Assembly (NCBI GenBank): GCA_030066245.1
Contig: JASJBY010000276.1
Location: 1-5,904 of the forward strand
Direction: 5' to 3'
DNA: 5,904 nucleotides
From: Gammaproteobacteria bacterium
Lineage (GTDB): Bacteria > Pseudomonadota > Gammaproteobacteria > JAABTG01
Below, in pieces: positions 1 through 5,904 of this stretch; position 1 is the stretch's first letter; each line of letters begins with the position of its first letter. The translations under genes and the position numbers were made by a program. Under the pieces are notes generated by a model. It was not told where the DNA came from, searched no databases, and saw nothing but the letters and a program-made list of their open reading frames with translations.

Positions 1-732
1 TCTTTGATCCGCTGGCTGCAGGCCGGCCGGCCCGTGGTGGTGCTGCAGAATCTTGCTCTGGACAGCTATCCCGTGTGGCATTACGCGGTGGTGATCGGCT
101 ACTCGGCTCATGACGATGCGATCCTGCTTCGTTCCGGCAAAGTTGAGCGCCTGACGCTCCCGGCCTCGCGCTTTCTGAGAACGTGGAGCCGGGGCGGGCG
201 CTGGGGCGTCGTGGTGCTTAAACCCGGCGAGATCCCCGTTCCCGTAGATCGCGACGCGTATTTGCGAGCGACGGCTGACTTCGAGAATGTCGCCGGCGGC
301 AAAGCCGCGCTGCCTGCCTATCATGCCGGCGTTCGACGCTGGCCGGAGAGCGTGGTGGCCCGGTTCGGCCTGGCCAATGCGTTGCATGCGGCGGGCGATG
401 ACGCGGCAGCCGAGTCGGCCTACCGGATGCTGTTGGCAGCGCACTCCGGCTACCTGCCCGCCCTGAACAACCTGGCGATGATTCTCGCGGACCGCGGCTG
501 TATCGAAGCCGCCCTGGGGATAATCGAGCAGGCCATCCAACTGGGCGGCGCGGACCAGACACTGGGAACAGCACTACGCGAGACGCGCAAAGAGATCCGG
601 TCCGCTGCCCGGCGGCCGTCAGCCGTATCCCGGTGCGACGGAGAGCCGGCCGGTGGTCCGCGCGGGCGCGCCCCGGAAGAATCCGCTCGGCCGCCCGCCG
701 CTCCGGCCCGCCGGCAAGCGGGAGAGACGTGA
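1..732 (+). CDS. PA2778-family C39-like cysteine peptidase with TPR repeats, 3' part only
   Basis: The frame is open from the first base and ends at TGA 730-732, so 243 C-terminal residues are visible; the catalytic Cys region and any signal peptide lie upstream. Counting the codon at 1-3 as residue 1, residues 10-47 carry the second half of a papain-like C39 fold: a hydrophobic strand, then WHYAVVIGY with the presumed catalytic His27, then DDAILLRSG. After a PGEIPVPVDRDAY linker come TPR-like helices at about 118-150 and 152-183 (ALNNLAMILADRGC). This order, peptidase then TPRs, is that of the PA2778 family, probable envelope proteins of unknown substrate. Residues 200-243 form an Arg/Ala/Pro/Gly-rich, probably disordered tail beyond where I expect the family to end. 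The TTG at 4-6 is not a credible start because it falls inside the peptidase domain. Family assignment is from remembered motifs. Confidence 0.85.
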   Translation, partial: SLIRWLQAGRPVVVLQNLALDSYPVWHYAVVIGYSAHDDAILLRSGKVERLTLPASRFLRTWSRGGRWGVVVLKPGEIPVPVDRDAYLRATADFENVAGGKAALPAYHAGVRRWPESVVARFGLANALHAAGDDAAAESAYRMLLAAHSGYLPALNNLAMILADRGCIEAALGIIEQAIQLGGADQTLGTALRETRKEIRSAARRPSAVSRCDGEPAGGPRGRAPEESARPPAAPARRQAGET

Positions 733-779
733 CCGTCGGGCCCACGACGATAGCCGGGCGGTGACGTCGGGTGGCCGGA

Positions 780-817
780 TCTGGTAGGGTTCTGGTTCAA
801 TCACTACCGGAACCGGG
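780..817 (+). promoter_or_regulatory. Leader with two mutually exclusive hairpins ahead of the 133-residue gene
   Basis: TCTGGT occurs twice (780-785, 791-796) and its near-complement ACCGGR occurs twice in tandem (806-811, 812-817). Hairpin A pairs 780-787 with 804-811 (8 pairs, one G-U, 16-nt loop). Hairpin B pairs 791-798 with 810-817 (8 pairs, two G-U, 11-nt loop). They share bases 810-811, so only one can form. Hairpin B covers the first bases of the ribosome binding site at 815-820. It could be an RNA switch, a DNA operator dyad or chance; no promoter is clear enough to say whether the transcript starts before 780. Confidence 0.35.
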
Positions 818-820
818 AGG
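815..820 (+). promoter_or_regulatory. Ribosome binding site for the gene at 831
   Basis: GGGAGG lies 10 nt before the ATG at 831. It decides the start: the in-frame GTG at 771 would add 20 residues but has no comparable purine-rich site before it. Confidence 0.7.
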
Positions 821-830
821 CTCTACAGCC

Positions 831-1232
831 ATGACCACTGATAAACTCACCGCACCACCGACCATGAATCCCGCCGACCTCTATCTCGAAGAGGTTTTCA
901 CTGACCGCAAAGTGGGCAGCATCCGGCGCCTCACACCCGTGGATACCAATGGTGAGGTCGACACCGGACGACCGGTTCTCTTCATGGGTCAGGCCCAGCT
1001 CCTCACCGCCATGGGCCCCGTGCCGCTCACTTTTGAGATTCCAGCCGATTCGCTGCCGCAGGCGATCGACAAGTTTCCGGAAGCGGCGCAAAAGGCCGTT
1101 GACCACACCGTGGATGAGCTCGAGCAGCTGCGTCGGGAAGCGGCGTCTTCCATTGTGATTCCGGAGCCCGGCGCGGGTGGTTTCGGAGGTGCAGGCGCGA
1201 TGCCGGGCGGCGGCAAGATTCAGCTCAAGTAG
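831..1232 (+). CDS. Uncharacterised 133-residue protein with Gly-rich C-terminus
   Basis: I do not recognise a named family. The ATG at 831 follows a GGGAGG site, and the gene ends at TAG 1230-1232. There is no signal peptide or membrane segment, so it is probably cytoplasmic. Residues 13-36 (NPADLYLEEVFTDRKVGSIR region) are followed by two likely beta strands (48-58 and 63-70, ending in LTFEI). A strongly amphipathic helix follows at about 75-106 (AIDKFPEAAQKAVDHTVDEL), then a tail at 112-128 made almost entirely of Gly, Ala and Pro, closing with KIQLK. The compact alpha/beta body with a disordered tail suggests a small binding or accessory protein; no catalytic motif stands out. It lies 98 bp after the peptidase gene on the same strand, so read-through is possible, and it converges on the helicase-nuclease gene. 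Coding is supported by the start signal and by protein-like composition. Confidence 0.85.
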   Translation: MTTDKLTAPPTMNPADLYLEEVFTDRKVGSIRRLTPVDTNGEVDTGRPVLFMGQAQLLTAMGPVPLTFEIPADSLPQAIDKFPEAAQKAVDHTVDELEQLRREAASSIVIPEPGAGGFGGAGAMPGGGKIQLK

Positions 1233-1251
1233 ACGGACAGGACCCAGCGCC

Positions 1252-1277
1252 CCGGCCGTCACACCTCCCGGTGCCGG
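1252..1277. other. Weak dyads in the convergent gap; no clear terminator
   Basis: The 47 bp between the two stop codons (1233-1279) hold a 4-bp stem with a 4-nt loop (CACC 1262-1265, GGTG 1270-1273) inside a CCGGC/GCCGG pair (1252-1256, 1273-1277). The two overlap at base 1273. Neither is followed by a T-run on either strand, so an intrinsic terminator is not supported. Termination here may be Rho-dependent or lie inside the opposite gene. Confidence 0.2.
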
Positions 1278-1279
1278 CC

Positions 1280-4200
1280 TCAGGCGTGGTCCGCAACAAC
1301 CGCCAGGATGTCGTCAAGGAATACCAACTGACGGGCGTCCAGGTCACTGCGGAATTCTGCAGGCACAGCGGACTCCCACTCGGCGGCCGTCCGAGGCAGC
1401 GCGGCTGCGATGCGCTCCATAATCCGGGTGCTGAGAATGCTGGTCGCCCGATCGGGTAGATGCGGCTGAATGTTCTTCTCCCAGAAACGCTCGAGTGCGG
1501 CGGCCAACTCTGGCCCCTGTTCGACGATGGCCGGCTCGCCGGCACAGTCCGCCGCCGCGGGCGCCTCAGCGTCCTCGGCGTTGTCGCTAGCCCCACCGGC
1601 GGAGGCTGCTTCCCGCTGCCCGCAGCCTGCCAGCGCCTGTCTGAGTCTCTCGACCTCGGCATCGTGGGTGCGATACCAGCTTGCTGACCAGACACGGTGC
1701 AGCACCCACCCCCGGTCATGGAGGAGGGACGGCCGCTGCCGGTCGCGGTCTCTGATGCTTTGCGCGGCATGGTAGCCGGGGCCGTCGAACATGACTCCCA
1801 GCAGGTAATGGTCGGGCCGATCTGCGCTTGCCACGCCCAGATCCACGGCAAGGCCTGCCGGCCCCACCCCCGCGCTCACATTGAAACCCGACTCCTCGAT
1901 GACCTCGACCAGGGTCTGCTCAACCGCGCTCCGGGGAGAACGCTGGGCAACAGCCGGAGCACTCTGTAGCTGCCCCGATGTGACGTAGCGAACATAATCG
2001 CTCAGCGACGGAGCCCCGGATTCCGCACCCGGCTGGGCGTCGCCTTGCGGTGGTCTGATTGAGCTGAAGATCTCTATTCGCTGCCGTCCCCTGGTCGCGG
2101 CGACGTTCAGTGCCCGCCAGTCGGGCTGCGCACCCTCTGCCTCGTCCGGTCCGAGCGTCGTAGAAAGGAAGATCACGTCCCGCTCGTCGCCCTGGACCTG
2201 CCCCACGTCCTTGACGAAAAGGGGCTCGGCAGCGCGACTGCCGAGAAACAGCTGGTCAACGTCTTCGCTCTGGGCGCGCCGCTTGTCGAGAAGCTTGTGG
2301 ATCAGCTCAGCCTGGCGCTCACCAAAGGTGACCACGCCGAGGCTCTGGTGTGGCCGGTGTCGAAAGTGGTGGATGACGTTCGCGATCACCACCGCCGCCT
2401 CATTCTGGTTGCGACCGTTTACGCAGCGACCGTTCTCGACGACGGTCGCCTTGATCGCCGTCTGCCACGACGAGCCCCGCGGAATGGCAGGGACGCTCAA
2501 CTCGTTTGCATAGAAATGCTCATTGCAGAATCGGATCAATGCCGGATTCAGGGAACGGTAGTGACGGCGCAGGCAACGACGCGGGAAGCTTTGCAGGCAC
2601 ACGTCCAGGATGGATCGCGGCGCCTGGCCGCCCGTACTGGCCGAGTTCGCGAGGGCAATCGGTTGCAGCTGCTTGGAGTCGCCGAATACCACCACCTTGC
2701 GACCTCGAGCCATGGCGCCGAGCACCGCCTCGGGCAATAGCTGAGAAGCCTCGTCGAGAATCACCAGGTCGAACGGAGTCTGATCAGCCGGCAGATACTG
2801 GGACACGGCGAACGACGACATCAAGAAGCAGGGCTTGAGCGCTCGTAGTGCTTGCGGGGCTCTTGAGAACAACTGCCTGACCGGGCTGCGATGGGAGGTC
2901 TTCGCCATCTCGTGTTCCAGCAGCCCTTTCTCGCTGAAGGCGTTAACCGGCCCATGGTCGACCCCGGCGGGCACAGGCAGCTTACGCAGCCTTGCCGCGA
3001 GAAATTGGCCGCTGGCAGCTAGCAGCTCGCCGTCAAGCGCTGCGAAACGCTCACGCAGCTTCTCGTAGCTCTCCGCTGCGAACGATGCCAGCAGGGGGTT
3101 CGCTGACATCTTCTGCTTCAGCAAGGCCGCGTAGACGCTGTACTCAAGACTCAATCCGCACTGCTGACCCGCCAGCCGGCCGCTGGTCACCAGCTGCACC
3201 AGCGCGCCATACCCGCGGCTGCCGAGCTCTCCGTGCAGGGACCGCAATCGCGCCATGGAAGGGAGCGATTCCAGCGTTTCCAGGCATGCGGAAAGCTTGC
3301 CTTTGAAGCCCTCGAGAGACGGATCCTCGGTGCCGAGCCAGTAGCGCAGCTTTAAATCTCCCAGTTGCTTCAGCTGACCATACTGACGGTTCAGTACCGT
3401 CCTGAACTCTGTGACCCTGTCCAGCAAGGCATCCAGGCGCTGCCGGGAAACCCCCTGCTCCGTCGGCATGAGCCAGCGGAGCAGGTTGAGGTCCATGCCT
3501 TCCTGCTTGAGACAGGCATCCACCCAGGACATGCCCGCTTCCAGGGTTTCAGGCTTTGTCGCTGCCCCCTTCCAGTGCTGGGCGAGCAGCGGTTCGAAGG
3601 CGGCGTGGGAGCGCACGATCTGCTCAAACTTCTTTGCCCGCTGGTAGCCCGTGACCGCCTCCAGCGCCTCGGCGAGGGTCACCCTGCCGTTGCACCACGG
3701 CTGCCTCACGGCTTCGATTGCCCCTTCGACTTGACTCAGCCACTGTCGCAGGCTGTCGGCGAGCTGCACTACGGGCTGCCGCCAGATGTCCTCGGGCAGA
3801 TCCCGTCCGACCTTGTACTGCCTGGTCTTGTTGACAGCCTCAAGCAAAGCGCCCCTGGCGCGCCCCATGGCGCGGGTATGTCCCTCCCAATCGGAGAGTA
3901 TGCGCTCGGCCTCGCCGTCACCGAGTTTCTTGCGCAGCCCCTGGGAGAACTGGACCAGTCTTTCCATGGCGCCCCAGTTCGAATCCATGCCTTTGAAAAG
4001 GAAGCCGAACGATTCGCGATAGAACTCACTGTGCTCGAACTCCTGGCACCACTCACAGTACTGGATGAAGCTCTCCAACGCCTTCAGGAACTTGGGTTTG
4101 TTCGAGAAATCGCCGCCCTTTTTCAGGGTCGAGCGTATCAGGTCCACCGCACGCTTGTACTCGGTGCTCTTGGGGCCGAAAAGGTTCTTTCCCTGCTGGA

Positions 4201-5904
4201 CGGTGCGATACGCCCATTTCAGGGCGTCTGGATCAGGCGTTCGCTCCAGGGCAAACATGCCCAGCGCCGCCTCGGCGAAGCGGGAGAGATTGTCACGCTC
4301 ATCAAGGGCCGCCGTCAGCCTCTCTGCGGCGATCGGCTTGGCGTGTCCCGGATTGGCATGCAGCCACAGCTCGCCGGGGCCGGAGGCCAGCTTCTCGCCT
4401 TCATCCGCCACCAGTGCATAGACCTCTAGGGTCTCGGCGGGACGGCCGAGCAGCCTGATGACCGGCTCGGCAAGCTTAGGCAGTGAATCCACGTAGTCGA
4501 TGATGCCCTTGAGCTGCTCCACCTCCTTGGGCAGGTCCGCCAGCAGCACCGACTCGCTGCACAGCTTGCCGGCCAGCAGCTTGGCCTTGTCGTGAAGGAT
4601 TTTGGCATGGGTCTCGGCCTGCTCCGAGTTAAAATCGAACAGCCGGTCCACGCCCTTGACCGCGTTCTGATACTCCGTAAGCCGCTGTAGCAGCTCCTTG
4701 AACTCGGCAAACAGTCCGGCGTGAACCAGCTTGTGAACGACCGCAGCCGCCGCGCCTGTCGGTAAGGGCGACAGGGCAGTAGCCGGATCCAGACCGCCGA
4801 GTTGAACGAGACAGCGGGTGTCCCGCAGCTGCGAGGCAACCGGCGCGACCTCCTCGGTACTCAGCCACGCATTTGTCTTGTCAATGGCCGCGAGCCCCTG
4901 CTTGAGTGATTCCTCCACCGCGCCCCTGTGGCTCGCCCGATATCCGCCAGGCACGAACCCCTGCCACGCTTTGACCGCTTGCTTGGGAACCGCCGACCAC
5001 GCCTTGCCCAGCTCGTCGATCCCGTCACGGAGTCTCTGGTAGGCAGCCTTGTCGAGCTGGCCCGCGTCAGGGGCGGATACCGGCGTGAAATCATCCGGTA
5101 GCTCCCTGCGTAGCTGTTCCACGTGCCACACGACATCGTGCAGAGGCAGACCTTCGGGACCGGTGGGCTCGGACAGCGCGGTCGAAACCGCGACCAGCTC
5201 CTGGCGCGCCGCGTTGAGCTCCTGCAGGCGCTGGTCGAATCCGGCGGGCGGTGCAACCGTGTGTGCGAGCCTCTCGCGTAGAGACTCCAGCAAAGCTTCG
5301 TTGCCGGTATTGGAACCGGAGAAATCCAGGCAAAAGGGTCCAAGACCCGCCTCGCCGAGGCGTCGCTGCACGACCTCGAGAGCCGCCCTTTTCTGGGCCA
5401 CGAAGAGCACCGACTTGCCACCACCCATGGCGGATGCAATGAGGTTGGTAATGGTCTGCGACTTGCCGCAGCCGGGTGCGCCTTCGACCACCAGACCTTC
5501 GGTCTTGCCGAGCCCGTCCACGAGCACCGCGTGCTGGAATGGATCGGCGTCGCGCACCAAGGTGAGCGTCGGCAGCGTCTGGTCGCCTTTCAACGTATCC
5601 AGATCATAATGACGCGTCAGCTCTTCAGGCGGTGTTCCCCCGTTGCCAGGCCCCAGCAAAACCCGTCTCACCACTGCCCGGTCCAACAGCGGACTCTGCG
5701 TCGGCCAGTGCGAGGGCTCCAGGTCGTACCAGAACGCCTGCCCGTCCACGGGAAACTCCGCCAGGACCAGGTCGGGTACAACCGACCAACCCTCCGAAGC
5801 GTGGTCGATGACGGATGCCTCCACCTCTTGCCAGAAGGATTCCGGCGATTGGCCCTCGGACAGGCCCGGTAGCGTGATAGCAAGATCGCGACGTAACTTC
5901 TCGG
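1280..5904 (-). CDS. DUF4011-type SF1 helicase fused to Vsr/MTES_1575-like nuclease (Hhe-like), 5' partial
   Basis: The frame stays open from the right edge to TGA 1280-1282, giving at least 1,540 residues; the true start and probably most of the DUF4011 N-terminus are outside. The GTG at 5822-5824 (residue 1 here) lies mid-frame, after the 26 in-window codons at 5825-5902, and is not the start. Helicase motifs: Q motif ADPFQHAV (93-100), Walker A GAPGCGKS (115-122), motif Ia FVAQKRAALEVVQRRL (141-156), KPCFLMSS (997-1004), Walker B DEASQ (1024-1028), GDSKQLQP (1048-1055), RRHYRS (1086-1091), VQGDERDVIF (1210-1219) and LNVAATRGR (1239-1247). About 780 mainly helical residues separate Ia from KPCFLMSS. 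A PD-(D/E)XK nuclease domain spans about 1299-1400 (E1302, D1328, FDG 1346-1348, H1352, RDRDR 1358-1362, GWVLHRVWS). An acidic Ala-rich linker (1401-1435) leads to a helical end (1440-1514). It is expected to be an ATP-driven translocase that positions a nuclease on nucleic acid. Proteins of this architecture include the phage-defence protein Hhe; that role here is inferred. Confidence 0.93.
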   Translation of the reverse strand, partial: EKLRRDLAITLPGLSEGQSPESFWQEVEASVIDHASEGWSVVPDLVLAEFPVDGQAFWYDLEPSHWPTQSPLLDRAVVRRVLLGPGNGGTPPEELTRHYDLDTLKGDQTLPTLTLVRDADPFQHAVLVDGLGKTEGLVVEGAPGCGKSQTITNLIASAMGGGKSVLFVAQKRAALEVVQRRLGEAGLGPFCLDFSGSNTGNEALLESLRERLAHTVAPPAGFDQRLQELNAARQELVAVSTALSEPTGPEGLPLHDVVWHVEQLRRELPDDFTPVSAPDAGQLDKAAYQRLRDGIDELGKAWSAVPKQAVKAWQGFVPGGYRASHRGAVEESLKQGLAAIDKTNAWLSTEEVAPVASQLRDTRCLVQLGGLDPATALSPLPTGAAAAVVHKLVHAGLFAEFKELLQRLTEYQNAVKGVDRLFDFNSEQAETHAKILHDKAKLLAGKLCSESVLLADLPKEVEQLKGIIDYVDSLPKLAEPVIRLLGRPAETLEVYALVADEGEKLASGPGELWLHANPGHAKPIAAERLTAALDERDNLSRFAEAALGMFALERTPDPDALKWAYRTVQQGKNLFGPKSTEYKRAVDLIRSTLKKGGDFSNKPKFLKALESFIQYCEWCQEFEHSEFYRESFGFLFKGMDSNWGAMERLVQFSQGLRKKLGDGEAERILSDWEGHTRAMGRARGALLEAVNKTRQYKVGRDLPEDIWRQPVVQLADSLRQWLSQVEGAIEAVRQPWCNGRVTLAEALEAVTGYQRAKKFEQIVRSHAAFEPLLAQHWKGAATKPETLEAGMSWVDACLKQEGMDLNLLRWLMPTEQGVSRQRLDALLDRVTEFRTVLNRQYGQLKQLGDLKLRYWLGTEDPSLEGFKGKLSACLETLESLPSMARLRSLHGELGSRGYGALVQLVTSGRLAGQQCGLSLEYSVYAALLKQKMSANPLLASFAAESYEKLRERFAALDGELLAASGQFLAARLRKLPVPAGVDHGPVNAFSEKGLLEHEMAKTSHRSPVRQLFSRAPQALRALKPCFLMSSFAVSQYLPADQTPFDLVILDEASQLLPEAVLGAMARGRKVVVFGDSKQLQPIALANSASTGGQAPRSILDVCLQSFPRRCLRRHYRSLNPALIRFCNEHFYANELSVPAIPRGSSWQTAIKATVVENGRCVNGRNQNEAAVVIANVIHHFRHRPHQSLGVVTFGERQAELIHKLLDKRRAQSEDVDQLFLGSRAAEPLFVKDVGQVQGDERDVIFLSTTLGPDEAEGAQPDWRALNVAATRGRQRIEIFSSIRPPQGDAQPGAESGAPSLSDYVRYVTSGQLQSAPAVAQRSPRSAVEQTLVEVIEESGFNVSAGVGPAGLAVDLGVASADRPDHYLLGVMFDGPGYHAAQSIRDRDRQRPSLLHDRGWVLHRVWSASWYRTHDAEVERLRQALAGCGQREAASAGGASDNAEDAEAPAAADCAGEPAIVEQGPELAAALERFWEKNIQPHLPDRATSILSTRIMERIAAALPRTAAEWESAVPAEFRSDLDARQLVFLDDILAVVADHA

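Noticed and set aside
729..771. Near direct repeat GTGACCGTCGGG / GTGACGTCGGG and a 5-bp stem (CGTCG 734-738, CGACG 745-749) after the peptidase gene
   Set aside because: Only two imperfect copies in GC-rich DNA and no T-run after the stem, so neither a repeat element nor a terminator is supported.
761..801. Possible sigma-70 promoter before the 133-residue gene (GTGACG with TAGGGT, or TTCAAT alone)
   Set aside because: Matches to the -35 and -10 consensus are poor and no pair has both good boxes at a proper spacing.
788..808. tRNA T-arm-like stretch (GGTTCAATC, 794-802)
   Set aside because: No acceptor stem, D-arm or anticodon arm can be built around it; the hairpin repeats explain the similarity.
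771..830. GTG 771 as an upstream start for the 133-residue protein
   Set aside because: There is no ribosome binding site before it, and the added 20 residues look like translated leader; ATG 831 has a good site.
4031..4057. CEWC plus a nearby His (residues 590-598 of the helicase-nuclease) as a zinc site
   Set aside because: A single C-x2-C with one His and no second Cys/His pair close by is too weak to call a zinc finger.
3365..4429. Long plus-strand open frame of 354 codons antisense to the helicase-nuclease gene
   Set aside because: It lies wholly inside the helical insert of a confidently coding gene, has no recognisable domain, and such open antisense frames are common in GC-rich genes.
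5822..5824. GTG as the start of the helicase-nuclease gene
   Set aside because: The same frame continues for 26 more codons to the window edge with protein-like sequence (LPGLSEGQSPESFWQEVEAS), so the real start is outside.

Overview
The window looks like chromosomal DNA from a high-GC proteobacterium, most likely a gammaproteobacterium. That placement rests on the base composition and on a PA2778-type C39-like peptidase at the left edge, a family I know mainly from Pseudomonas and relatives. No rRNA, tRNA, insertion sequence, CRISPR array or integrase is visible.

Layout, left to right: (1) the 3' part of a plus-strand gene for a C39-like cysteine peptidase with C-terminal TPR repeats (1-732, start outside the window); (2) a 98-bp leader with two alternative hairpins and a good ribosome binding site; (3) a complete plus-strand gene for a 133-residue protein I cannot name (831-1232); (4) a 47-bp convergent gap without a convincing terminator; (5) a very large minus-strand gene that fills the rest of the window and runs off its right edge (1280-5904).

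The large gene is the item of interest. It encodes at least 1,540 residues of a superfamily 1 (UPF1-like) helicase fused to a Vsr/MTES_1575-type PD-(D/E)XK nuclease domain. This is the architecture of DUF4011-helicase-Vsr proteins, one group of which has been reported as the single-gene anti-phage system Hhe. All helicase motifs are present and the frame is unbroken. One expected acidic residue of the nuclease site is a methionine, and the C-terminus may be an HRDC-like helical domain.

The three genes do not form one operon. The two plus-strand genes could be co-transcribed, and the helicase-nuclease gene faces them. Nothing in the sequence links the peptidase or the small protein to the helicase-nuclease, which is best read as a stand-alone gene whose N-terminus and promoter lie beyond the right edge.
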